Positions 10,541-21,300 of a stretch of DNA of 64,000 bases are shown here, piece by piece. Position 1 is the first letter of the stretch, and each line of letters starts with the position of its first letter. Below the pieces are notes generated by a model. The model searched no databases. It worked only from the letters and a program-made list of their open reading frames with translations, and had not been told where the DNA came from. The translations under genes were made by a program, and so were the position numbers. The stretch is from Falciphora oryzae (taxonomy: Eukaryota; Ascomycota; Sordariomycetes; Magnaporthales; Magnaporthaceae), in NCBI GenBank assembly GCA_000733355.1, contig JNVV01000035.1:5994-69993 (forward strand). Direction: 5' to 3'.

Positions 10541-10789
10541 TATTGCAAAGTAGAGCGTATGCAGTAGAAGGATTGTTTTGATTTCTACCTTTAAGGAACT
10601 AATAGGAAGGCGCCCGAGGGTCGTAAACCCTCGGGGTCTTTATACATGAGTGCGTAGTAGGAGTGGAGAGTCCCTCTCGGCGTCGCCGAGTGTTCTGTAA
10701 CCGCTTATTGAGCATCTGCGACGCCGACGAGGGTGGTGATGCAGACCCCGGCCGTGCCGGCCGGGGACCTCCCTTGATCCTTTGCGACA
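10541..10789 (-). repeat. 5' LTR of Copia-A1 (249 bp)
   Basis: On its own strand it runs TGTCGCAAAGG...TTTGCAATA and is nearly identical to the 250-bp LTRs at 33435-33684 and 41574-41823. It has the same three GC-rich hairpins. It abuts an ankyrin gene remnant at 10790. Confidence 0.93.
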
Positions 10790-11505
10790 GATCACACTTC
10801 AACATCGTCGAACAGTTCAAATCTCGGCGGTATACCAAAGACGTTAGCATGCTATATATTCTATCGGAGCGGAACCTTGCCGCGCTCATCCGAATCCATC
10901 CTCTGCGGCACACTGGGTTTAATATCGGAATACAGCGCTACGGCCCACCCATCTTCGCGGCTGTCGCTGCGAATGGCAATGATGCTGTTCGCGAGCTCTT
11001 GAAGGCCCAAGAGGAACGCCTTCCCGATTCATCGCCCCTGCAGGGGCTTTCTCAACAATACCGCCCAATTCAAAATGGAACCATTGTTCGGAGCTTTGAG
11101 TTTCAACACAACAGAAACCAAACTGTTTTTCCATATCTCGCCCAACACGGAAATGATATACTTGTCAAATTTTTCCTTTCCACGGCGTCTGGAGATTTAG
11201 CGGATAAAGACTGGAAAACAATGCTTTTGTTGGCTGCTGAGAAAGGGCGCAAGGCCGTCGTCAAACTGCTGCTCGCTACAGGCAAAGTTGACGTCGATTC
11301 GAAGGACGCCAAATATAACCGGACGCCGCTATCGTGGGCCGCCTTGTACGGGTACGAGGCCGTCGTCAAGCTGCTGCTCGGTACCGACAGGGTCGGTATC
11401 GATTCGAAGGACAATTTTGACCGGACGCCGCTGTCGTGGGCAGCTTGGAACGGGCGCGAGGCCGTCGTCAAGCTGCTCGACAACCGTGGCCGGACACCAC
11501 TGTAA
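10790..11505 (+). pseudogene. Ankyrin-repeat protein, 5' part lost to Copia-A1 insertion
   Basis: An open frame of about 239 codons follows the LTR. It begins with RSHFNIVEQFKSRRYTKDV and contains ankyrin units such as LLLAAEKGRKAVVKLLLATG, RTPLSWAALYGYEAVVKLLL and RTPLSWAAWNGREAVVKLL, then stops after RTPL. Ankyrin repeats mediate protein-protein contacts and are abundant in fungal accessory gene families. The frame is open through the LTR in antisense (from a GTG at 10663) but has no ATG there. The gene's own N-terminus should lie on the far side of Copia-A1. The repeat array is short and the C-terminus may also be truncated. There are no RIP-type stops, unlike the neighbouring transposons. 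Confidence 0.8.
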
Positions 11506-11834
11506 CCCCCTCCCCCGGCCCCAAACAAGATTGGGGGGCCTTGGGCCTTTTCAGTGGAAATCCAGTCCCTCTAGGCACCGCATACTTTAGAACCAGGCTG
11601 CTAGTTCCTTCTAGCCTGTAAGCGAAACAGCTCTAGTGTCGTGGAGTGGCGGGCCCACTTTAGCAGCCGCTACTGCAGGCACTGGCACGGGCCAATTGGA
11701 GTGCACGGACTAATTGGGATGCAGAAAAAGCTCTGCAATCGAGGGCCGGTGCTGCGAACCGATTCCCTTTTTTCGACTTTAACTTTTGATAGTTAATCCA
11801 TGCTATTTACTACAGCCTTGTTTTTTTATTACGT
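11506..11834. other. No gene recognised
   Basis: GC-balanced sequence after the ankyrin stop. I see no conserved frame, repeat or RNA gene. Confidence 0.5.
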
Positions 11835-12207
11835 GCGATTCCCTAATATCTCGACTCACCGGAAATCTAAAGCCCCTTGCTGATCATGGTCGTCGGCTGC
11901 CTAGGGCTTGCCTCGAACCTTGTCGGCTTCTTCGTCCTCGGTAGCCACAACTACGGCCATAGCGGCAGCGACTGGATAACTACGAGTACGACTATGGGCA
12001 CGCCCACGACGGCGCTGCCAGCACGCATTCGCACGGCGCTGACGGTCGCTGTGACGTTACCTGTAAGGCAGAAGAAGGGCGCCACATCAGCTTCGGTAAC
12101 GGGAAAGCTATGAAGAGGTGCGGCAGCAGGGCGTTTACGCGATCTAGGCGCCGCACAGGCGCCGCGCCAGTAGCATTTGGCACACACGGGCTTGGCCAAA
12201 TTGGGGG
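11835..12207 (+). pseudogene. Fragment resembling a CDF zinc transporter (Zrc1/Cot1 type)
   Basis: The frame around 11870-11950 reads LLIMVVGCLGLASNLVGFFV followed by LGS. This resembles the fourth transmembrane segment of fungal vacuolar zinc transporters, which export Zn2+ into vacuoles. A frameshift near 11975 leads into a His-rich stretch (DYGHAHDGAASTHSHG), typical of the cytosolic histidine loop of this family. One TAA precedes the segment. No other transmembrane segments were found nearby, so this is an isolated gene piece. The assignment rests on one segment plus the His loop. Confidence 0.5.
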
Positions 12208-12310
12208 TAGGTGATGATAGGTAGTGTACGCTATGTATATTCTGCTTTATTGCTTGCTTGGTGTAAGCTACTCAACCGCACAACGTGTCAAAGTTGTAGG
12301 CTTAGCTAGG

Positions 12311-12655
12311 TTAGGTTTATTTAACGTCTGTAGCGAGTGCTGTTTCATTCTGGCCTCCCTCGGGGCATCAAACGTGCTAGCGACTACCAGATGAACTAGA
12401 TATAGAGTCCAGAACGCCGACAAAATTTACGGGAGCTAGCAAAACAAGCCCTTCAGCCGACCAGTGTTGGCTTTAAGTACGTACAAAACAAGCCGCATTT
12501 CGAAGCCACTGTCTGCCGGGCAGGTGCTCGGTGATGTTGGTGCGGGGCCGTAGGCTCGGCCTTGCAGTGGATTAGAGAGAGAGAGTTTATTTAACGTCGG
12601 TAAGTCGGGATCTACCAGTCCCTGCCTCCCAGGGGGCATACGACGTGCTAGCGCT
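12311..12655 (+). repeat. Diverged direct repeat pair (12311-12395, 12589-12655)
   Basis: Both copies share TTTATTTAACGTC near the start and GGGGCAT...ACGTGCTAGCG near the end. The intervening bases differ. They may be ends of a small unrecognised element. Confidence 0.5.
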
Positions 12656-13172
12656 ACCTAAGCTTGACACTAGGCTACATGTTGCTATCGAGGCGGCTAA
12701 CAAAATCAAACCAAGGGGCAAGCCCAAGGCACACGAAGTTCGGGCCGCATTCCGGCGCTCCTTGTTGGTGAGCGGGCAATCGGCAAAAAAAGGGGCGAAT
12801 AAACGCCGGGGCGCTGTGAGCGCTGCTGTTGGTGGTAGTGAAAGCTGTCGGCCGGCAGAGTGCCGGAAAAAGAGTGAGGCCGGGTGTGGCGGGGAGGTAC
12901 CGCAATAGTCCCCCCCTGGGCCCGGCCAAAGAAAGAAAATTCGGGGGCTGGAGGGCTTAATTCCAACCCTATGTGCTCCTTGTGTGTTTTTCCGCGTATC
13001 GAACGATAGGCTGCGCGGCTTGCCAGCGTGGTGCACGGCAATTCGTAACACTTCACGGTTGGCAAACAGAGCCGCGACAAGATCTTGCGCGTGCGATGCC
13101 ACCTATACTTCAGTATAGTCACCGCGTGGCAACAAACAGAGGCGCGAGCGTCAAGCCAATCTTGCGCGTGCG

Positions 13173-13199
13173 TGCTTAGGCAGCTTGCGTGCCTAAGCA
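13173..13199. repeat. Perfect inverted repeat, 10-bp arms
   Basis: TGCTTAGGCA (13173-13182) and TGCCTAAGCA (13190-13199) flank a 7-nt spacer. The pair is itself bracketed by direct copies of GCCAATCTTGCGC. Confidence 0.8.
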
Positions 13200-14568
13200 G
13201 GCCAATCTTGCGCCGTGCGTATCGTTGGGATGCGGTCGACCGAGGAGGAGTCGCGTGTGTGTACGCCCGAAAGGGTCGCGTGTGTGGCGGGGGACGGCGG
13301 CGGCCGGGCCGGTTATCGTCCGATGTGTTCTAACTGCTTTCCGGCCTGCAGTCTTCTTGTGCGTTCGAATCGTTCGGCTCGTAAGTTCGCGAGGCGAAAG
13401 CGAAAAGGAAGTCGAAGGGCGGTCTGGTGATGCGCGGAGGTTGGAGCACCCGATTGTCGAAGGTTTCGGCGCGCGCGAAGCGCGCCCTGGGCGATAGGGT
13501 GCAGGCCTTCCCCTCGACTGGCAATAGGCACCCGCATACCTTTGCCAGCCATTCTCTGCTCTTTTGGCCCAGTTGCGTTGCCGACGTCGTTGTTGAAAGG
13601 AGTCGGAGAACGCGGGTCAGACAGAGCCAAATGGCCTGTTAGACCCTGTTGTGCAGCCGGCTCATTTTTGGTGGCACCACTACCAAAATGGCCGGGATTC
13701 CTTAGCGGCCACTAACAGTGGGTCCGACAGGAAATTTTTTCGGGGGGAAGGTGCTTGCAGTGGATTATGTTCTCGGGCGGGGACGCGTTCCCACCACTCT
13801 GACGCCTTTGATTGCTTGGTGGCGCGTCGCGTGCTCCGCTCTCTCCCAAACTGAGGGATAGCTCAGCGCTACTTGGCCAGCGCGACCCCCAGTAGGCGCG
13901 CGTACCCCGGTAAAAAGGTAGGCAGGTACCTTCCGAAGTCAAGTTGCGGGTGCTACTGAGAATGCCTCCGGCATGGCCACTTTCATGTGGCACCACCAAC
14001 TCACATCGGCTGCGGATTGTTCACTGCAGATCTGCAACGTGCGGTCGCAAGTCACCGCTTTCAATTGAAATCGCACCGTGCAGATCCTTGTCGCGTTTGA
14101 CTTAGCAGGCACCCAGCTTGAGGGTGATGTAGATGCCCGGAACAGATGAGTCATAAATAGCATCTAGGACCAGGGCCCAGGACCGTCCAATCCCCGCGGG
14201 ACCGTCCAATCCCGCGCGATGTCCTGGTACCCCGCTTTGAGCTTGCCCCAAGCCGATCTGGTCTCCGGAACCAGGATTGCAGCCAGTGGTTGGCTGCAGG
14301 TTGTTGGCTGGGCAGTTATTGGCTGGCAGTTGGCTGCAGGGTGACACATCGAGAAATCCATCCAATCACTGTCCAGAATCGCAAACCTCCTGTCTAGGGC
14401 GCAACTTCCAATCAGGATTACCTAGCAGTCGAGTGCGGTCGAAATCGAATGGCAGAGGATGAGTGACTTGTACCTGCGCATGCATGATGAACACGAGCAT
14501 GTGGCAGGAACGTTCGCGCCCCGGCTTATCTAGCGTTGCCGGAACGCAACGCCTTAAAGAGGGGATAG

Positions 14569-14839
14569 TGTAAGGGAGCCTACAGAGACCGGCCTGCAGG
14601 GGCCCGTGCCGACTTTAGAGGAGGACCGGGCACTGCGGAGGCCGGGTCACGAGGCCGGGGTCACGTGCCCGACGGACCCGGTGCGTGGCCACAAAAGCTT
14701 GCCGTCGTCAATGCAGATCGACGAAGGGCAAGCTGAAGTCTAAATAGCATCACGTACCTACAGTGCAATCCTAAAAGCATTTCCCCTTTTGCGGCCGTTG
14801 TGCATCACCTCGTACAGCTATCTAGCCTACCCCGTGACA
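14569..14839 (+). repeat. Possible LTR of an unrecognised element
   Basis: The stretch starts TGTAAGGGAGCC and ends CCCGTGACA, with a GC-rich first half, a TATA-like TCTAAATAG and a T/C-rich second half, as in fungal LTRs. No second copy or TSD is visible in the window, so this is only a shape-based guess. Confidence 0.25.
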
Positions 14840-15452
14840 TTTATATCTCGGTGACAGCGTTAACTTGCTCGCTGATGGACTCGAAATCCGATTCCGATTT
14901 CGAGGGGATAAAGGACTCATCGTTAACCTCAAAATCGCTGTCGACGGGGTGGGAATATCGGATGGCACCGTTACGATCTCGGCAGCAGCTACTGCAAAGG
15001 TACGATTTGGACCCAGACGATAGATCGCACCACTGGCCCCTTTAAGGACACTCGCCGCCAGGGACCCTTTTACCGCCAAGGACTATTTCATAATGGATAT
15101 CGGGTAATATTCCCGTCGAGCCCTTAAATACAGTCCCGCTTAACCGGCAGTATCCGAATGCAGCCGGGCGACGGCTGAAGCACTACCTGTTTTCGCTCGA
15201 GCGCTTCCCCTATAAGAGGTACAGCATTGTGTCCCGCCGATTGGCGGCGCCGAGGCACCTTACTTTAGCGCGCAGCTAGAGGGTGGTGTGCCTGTTGCGA
15301 AGGAGGTAAAGGTGCTTGCGTGAGGGAGCTGGAGATTGGGCTTTGGTATAGACCAAGATAGACGGGAAGTTTCCGTCCCCGAATACTTCAGTTGGTGGGT
15401 TATGCCGCAGGATGAGTTGGCAGCACTGAATTCTTTTCCGATTACATTAATC
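14840..15452. other. Unrecognised region with one small open frame
   Basis: An ATG frame at 14875-15045 (plus, 56 codons, starting MDSKSDSDFEGIKDSSLTSK) has no recognisable domain. It could be the start of an internal region belonging to the possible LTR just upstream. Nothing else is supported before the FunK1 pseudogene. Confidence 0.3.
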
Positions 15453-17869
15453 CGCGAGGCTATTTTTCCGCCGACACCCCTGGATCCTTACGGGCTTCCC
15501 CAATAATTTCTTTTATCCGAGCATATAATTTTGTCTCCTTTTTTTCCTATTTCCCACCCTTCGGAAATACCGTTTTCCGTAGTCTGTTAACCTAAGGTAT
15601 TAATGGCTGGTAGTATGGCGTGAAGTTCTTTTCTGCGGATTTGATAAAGTCACCTTTATGAGACATTTGTCCTTTCTTCTCCTTTGCCAACAATTCCATG
15701 TTGATGTAGTTCCACTGGTTAAACTTAGGAATAACCCTATTTGTATCTAGCCCGTCGTAGTGTACGCATATTTAGAACAGCACCCAGAAGAACGACTCGA
15801 GGTCGTGCATAAAAGAATGCTGCTCGCCCAGAAGCGCACCGATGGCTATGAAGGCCCTCGTCCCGGTCTTTCCCCTTGCTTTTGAGGCGGCTTTTCGTTG
15901 CATTTTGATGGCGAGGTCCAGGTCGATCAAAAACGAAGGCCAGGAGTGATTGCCATTGTCCTCGTTAATTATGAGATTGTTGATCGAGATGTCCCTATGC
16001 AGGAAGCCAGCTTTGCGCAAGGATTCGTGTCCTTTAATGCTGCCTTCGAGAGTTGTAAGGAGGGCCGATCGAGAGCTTGTTTTGTAGATGGGCTTTTTAT
16101 AGTTACGGAGAACGACACGTCGATGCACCCGATTCGATAGTGCGTTATTGCCGGCTTCCGTTGGAGATGTGGAACAGGATCGCTTGGTGGGGGGCAGTGG
16201 GGCGCTAATTTGGCTGGATGATCGCTTCTTGCTAGCAGCGCTGCTGCTGCTGCGACCTTTCCGTAAAGCCCTAGACGCGATTTTACTCGGTTGCGGCATC
16301 GAGCGTCCCGGCCGGTAGTTTGTGGCTGTGGTAATATCCAGTCCTCCGCGAACGTGGTGTCGAATATCGTCATCTGTGCCGTGCATTTGAACAGTTTCGT
16401 GGTGGTAGTATCGGGCCACGTTGACAACGCTTTAACCATTTGCGTCGCGTAACAATTCGCCCTCCTCGTCGCGTTCGGGGTATTGCTATAAGTCTTTAAT
16501 AACGAGCGGTGTTTGTAGGTCTCCTTTTCGGTGTGCTTTCCAGCAAATCGTGGCCCGGCCAGCGATGCAGCGTGCGCGCTGCATCACCTTGTCAATGATC
16601 AGGCGCTCTATTGAACCATCCCGCTCGATCTCGATAAACCGCTGGCCCTTTGCCGTGACAACTGTAGGATCGAAGCCAAGCTTATCCTCGTTTATTTATA
16701 AAAACCTGAGGATCGTGGATACGAATTGCAGCCCGTTTTTGTTAATGTCGAACTGTTCGGATGCGATACCACCTAGTCGGTTAAACTCCTATAGCCTCAT
16801 TAGAGGCCCATAGAGAGTGAAGCCCAAGATAAAGCGGCGGGTGTTTTGGGCAGCGAGAACTTCTTTTGCGTACCTCCCCAGATTAAGCCACGCCTTTGAG
16901 GGTATGTTTGCAGACGGGTTGCTTTTTAGCTCTCCAGGTACAAGGATCTGCGACCAGTGGCATCGAGAGTCTTTTCCGGCCTCGGGGTCGTCCACCAAGC
17001 CGACGTCCAGCTTCCGCTCTCCTGTTAAGCCCTGGATCGACTTATTAGGCTGTGCCAGTGGTTTTCGTCGATGTGTTGGGGTCGGCCTGTAATCTTCTGT
17101 AAATGCGTCCAGCTTCGCGATAATGCCGTTAAACCAGGCCAGCATATCGCTCTTTTTGGCCCCTGCCGGCCATCCGCTCCACCCTTCGCTGCCGAAAAGT
17201 GGATTGCTGCCTTCCGTGCACTTTTTCAAAACGGCTTCGGACGCTGCATGTAGATCTGCCACGCGCCTAAAAAAGGCTTCGCGGAAGCGAGGGAGACCAA
17301 CGTAGAGAGGGCCAAGCTCCGACCTAAGGACCCTATCCACATCTTGGCGGTATTTTGAGGAGTTTGCGAAATTGCCCGTGTTGTGTAGCTATGGGGTTTG
17401 CTGGAGGGAAGATGGTACCGGGCGGGGAGGCGGGGTGGACTCGGAAACGGCACGGTAGACTTGATCCCAGATAAGGGCATCGTTTGGATTATCGGCGAGG
17501 ATTACAATTAGGAGAGGCTTGATGCGGTCGAAGTCGAAGTTATCGGAAGCGACCGCGGAAATGAGTTTTAAAAGATCGCTTCGGAAGGTCCGACGACCAG
17601 TTTTGGAATGGAGCTGGACCGTAACTGGAAGGATTTGTAGAGAGGGAAGAAGGACGAGCGTAAGATTCCGGAGTTTTATGCGTCGGTTAGAGGAGCACAT
17701 TCAACCAAAGCTGGATTGTTATACCGTCTTGGCCAAATTGATCCAGCGCGTCCGGAGTGCGCGGGACCTTTTTGTCTTTGCAGATCGAATTGAATGAGGT
17801 GTGGAAGGCATTAAGGCCTTTTCCGATGGGATTATCCCTAATAATTTCTGACCAGGATCGATCTGCCAT
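15453..17869 (-). pseudogene. FunK1 fungal protein kinase pseudogene
   Basis: One minus-strand frame can be followed from about 17700 to 15453, with a start segment in a second frame (17869-17687, MADRSWSEIIRDNPIGKG). Features in order: the FunK1 N-terminal region (LISAVASDNFDFDRIKPLL, STPPPRP), the middle (RFILGFTLYGPLMRL, FIEIERDGSIERLIIDKVMQ), the kinase catalytic loop HRDISINNLIINE (about 15990-15955), the metal-binding segment DLDLAIK, and the C-terminal GTRAF...DLESFFWVLF. FunK1 kinases are a fungus-specific expanded family of unknown substrates. In-frame TAA and TAG (for example after PLMRL and after SVVNV's upstream Gly) mark it as inactive. The frame change near 17700 may be an intron or an indel. 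Confidence 0.88.
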
Positions 17870-18300
17870 GGTGAATGGGATGGGGAGGGTGGAAGCGACC
17901 GAAGGAAATCGCGATTGCGGTTGCGCCCAGCCACCAACAATGACTGTGTGCCTTTGCTTTAAGGAACGAAGTGAGGAACGAACGAAAAGACGAAAGGTCT
18001 TATGCCGAACCCCCCGAAGAAAAAACCCCGCACTGACTCGTTTAAAATTAAAAAATCGGGTGGAAAATCAGGTGACAGCGCTAAAAGTTGCTGTGCTTAA
18101 TGCTCCCGCGTCCTTGCGCGATTTTTTTTTGGATTTTTTTCCTTTTCCCCCGCGTTAACCTTTATCGATTGTTATGTATGGATTTCTACGAAAACTGTTT
18201 TATTCGGAGGCATCCGAAGCACTATTTTTATTTACTTTACTTTTTAAAAAATCCTTCGTTTCGTAATATTTAAAGGCCCGAAGTTTTTCCCTATTATTAT
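17870..18300. other. Intergenic, AT-rich toward Helitron-1
   Basis: No gene seen. GGAACGAA-type words (17960-17985) recall the dispersed repeat at 28330 and 31195. The right half is T-rich and probably belongs to the 3' flank of Helitron-1. Confidence 0.4.
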
Positions 18301-21300
18301 TTATTCTTTTATCTAATCCCAGGATTTTGTATCCTTAATCGTCGCCTTACTAAGCATTTTTAACCTTTCCTTTGCAACGACCATATTGTTCGGCACTTTA
18401 TTACTTACAAAATCCCTTTTTTTCGCTTTAAACAAGAGCATAATGCCGTCTAATGACGGATACCGCGATAGTTGCACGTATAAGCTATACGGGTCGCATT
18501 AGCTAGGAACGGCCTGCCTATCGATATTCGTCGTTTTAGTTCCCCGCAATTCGAGTGCCACCCGATCCAAGGTCCTACTTTGCATTTTATAATCCGTACA
18601 AACGAACGCCGCCGCATACGGTAATCCCTTACGGACGACGTCGTTTTGTTGCTATGGCCGCTTCCTTTGGCATTTTATTTTAATACTTATAGGCGTTAGA
18701 AGGATGGTGCCGGCCGGCATGCCGACGAAATGGAAGTTTCCCGTCGTTTCGGACGCTAGAAGGATCCCCGTTGGCGGACCGAAATGGAGGATTGTGTTGG
18801 TAAAAACTCGATAGCTTGGGTGCGCTTTGTTAAAGATAACGTCCAATGCCGTATAGCTGGTACCGTTTACTAGTTTAAGGCTTTGGTAGGTGTTTTGGTT
18901 TACGACGATAGGTATGCCGGGGACGAACGTAAAGATGGCCGGAACCGGTATAGCGCTATTATCCCTTTAGCTTAGGATTATAAGTACCTTTTCCTCCGTC
19001 GGCTGGCCGTTTTTCCATTTATATTTGGAAATAAATATCCAGAGCGGGGCTTGTTATTGTTTTTGGAAAGATAACGCCGCTTTGATGTTTAGGTTCCATT
19101 AATTCCTATTTAGCGGCGTTACTACCGTAATGCCGGATTTTTATGGGATCCGCCTTCCCTCCTAGTAGTACGTGCTATTTAGGAACTTTATATCGGATTG
19201 GTTCTGGATGCTTCGGCGGATTCGAGTTAGTAGCTGCTGTAATCGTGGATTTCCCGCGGTACGGACCTGCTCGTTTAGCATAACCACGGTAGTAAATTTC
19301 TTCCACAAAGCGTACGCTTTATCGTGCTGGTACCTTTGTTTGGTCCTAAACGATTTTTTTTCGTCCTATAAAATGGCTGTGCTGGGGAGGATAATCGACC
19401 TTTTTTGTATAGGGCGGAATTGGTGGAAGTTTTTGCAAAAGAGGATGATAAGGATTCCGCCGAAATTTTATGTACAGCTTTAGAATTTGCAAAGCTGCTT
19501 ATTTACCGCGTATAAAATCCGCGTTTTAAACATACTAACCTCGTTAATAATTAGCATATTTTTTTTTGCTAATCCATTTTCGCCTGCCCGTTGATATATA
19601 AATTTGCTGAATTGGACGTTTTAACCCCGTCGATATTTCTATTGGAGCTTGCGCGCAAGGCATTTTTGGAAAAGTTGTACGCCGAATGAATGGTAACGCC
19701 GTTGATTTTTGCAGCTGCAATTCCCGACGTTGCCGTTACTAGCAAACGGTACAACATCCCCCTATTTGCAAATAGCTTCCCGAAAGCTTCGATAATCCGA
19801 AATTTCCCGGTGCCGCTTTCGCTTTCGATAAATTGGCAAAGCTGAGGAGTTCCCCGCTCGTCGCGCCGTATTTAATTTAATTGGCGGCATATTATTCGAA
19901 AGGCCGCGCTTTGTTTTTGGTTAAGCGTAAACGATTCGGTTAGCTGCTTCTTTATTTCCGAAAATGACGTGGCCGGACCAAACCGGATATTTGTTAACGG
20001 GCTTATATCCCGGCTAAAACTTTCCGAGTTTGCGGCCGTAATATGGATGTCGTCTTCCCCGAAACCGTTTAATGCATTGTATATAGCTATATTATAGCTG
20101 GTCGTATTGCTGTTAGGTGGCTGGTTTTGTATCCCCTAAATTATTTTTTCCCTTTCTTTAAAAGCGCTTATTTGCTGCAATTTAATAAACCTAATTTGTT
20201 TTTGTCCCGGTATTTTTACGCCTTAATATAAACGTTTTAAAACGTTTAATATTTTTAGCCCTCGTTTTAAAACTGTTATAGTACGTAGTTCGTTCGTTAA
20301 ATATAAAGCTGCTATTTAAAATCGGTATAATTGTTACACTATTATCGAAATTTCTTTCGATCCGGCCGTGATTTGGCTATTTCCGACCGTGTTTTTTAAA
20401 ACGTTAATAAAACGGATTGCGTTGCCGATATTATTTGGCCGGTACGCCGTTCCTAGCCCTTTATCGCCTTCGGTTATACCCGATTCGTCCGCGTCGGCCG
20501 TAAGATCAGTCTTTCCAAATAGCGTAGCTTATTATTTAGCATCGCGCTTTACGTTTTTAGCGGACCGGCGGAGCAATTAAATGTTGTTTGCGAAGAACGA
20601 CACCTTCCGGGGTAGGTCCTTTTTTTTTTTTCCTAAATAGTGTTAATATTACCCGATTTTTTTAAATAAAAACGACTTTTACGGGATAAAAAAGGCAAAA
20701 TGCTGTATAGTTGCCCTGTAGTAGGTCTTTTTTTCTTTACTAAAGCTTATATTTAAGTAACCGTCCAGGCAGACGACGGCGTGCTTACCCGGTTTCCGTA
20801 ATTCCTAAACCTATTTGCGTAAGGGCGGCTAGGCACTATTAAATTGAACTTTTCCCTAAGCGGCCGTGCCTTTGCCCTTCCGCTTTAGTTTAACTATAAA
20901 CATGTAGTTATAAAACGATAAGCCTCGCAGGAGTTTGCCGCGGTGCTGGTACGTTTGTACAAAAAAGATTTTCTACCCGGCCTTTTCCAGCAGGATCGTC
21001 TCCTCACTATGCTCGTTTACACTCTCCGTACCGCTTGCGTTTTGCCGTAAGTGCGGCCACCGCCGGAAGATGTGCTAATAAAGAAAAAACATATTTAAAA
21101 ACGTTTAAGCATTATTGTTTGCGAATTTCGTAAGGTAGCCCAGCAAATGAAAAACGATTTTTATTTGCGATAAGGCCCGCTCCGTGAAAATCCGGTTCGT
21201 AACCCTCATTAAAAATTGCCGTATCCTATTCTCCCTTTTATCGGCTTTACTACTACCTTGCGCGGCATCCGCCTAGTTCCCCGTTGTCGGGTCGTTTAAA

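Larger units (their letters stand above)
4021..10789 (-). mobile_element. Copia-A1: Ty1/Copia element, minus strand, 3' end cut off by Gypsy-1
   Basis: In minus-strand order: 5' LTR (10789-10541), primer-binding site, gag, protease, integrase, RT, RNase H, and the last codons of the antisense gene at 4144-4022. It is colinear with Copia-A2 (33435-41823) in inverted orientation. It is interrupted by Gypsy-1 at 4021 and by a 392-bp solo LTR at 8632-9023. The rest of its 3' end, including the 3' LTR, must lie left of the window. Many TAA and TAG codons and a gag ATG changed to ATA show RIP-type decay. Confidence 0.9.
12208..14568. other. Gene-poor stretch with short repeats
   Basis: No reading frame here resembles a protein I recognise; the longer ones overlap on both strands without conserved motifs. 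It contains a (GA)n tract near 12572-12583, a diverged direct repeat (12311-12395 and 12589-12655), an inverted repeat at 13173-13199, repeated GCCAATCTTGCGC (13155 and 13201), a doubled GGACCGTCCAATCCC (about 14182-14216), and GGCTGCAGG/TTGGCTG-rich sequence at 14285-14340. Confidence 0.5.

Noticed and set aside
10663..10789. A real N-terminus of the ankyrin protein within the LTR
   Set aside because: The frame starts at GTG with no ATG and also occurs in front of the unrelated CorA-like gene, so it belongs to the LTR.
12587..13102. 171- and 138-residue overlapping minus ORFs
   Set aside because: Overlapping frames on both strands, no conserved motif, GC-rich sequence where long chance ORFs are common.
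14569..15045. A complete retrotransposon
   Set aside because: Only one LTR-like end; no second LTR, pol or TSD was found.
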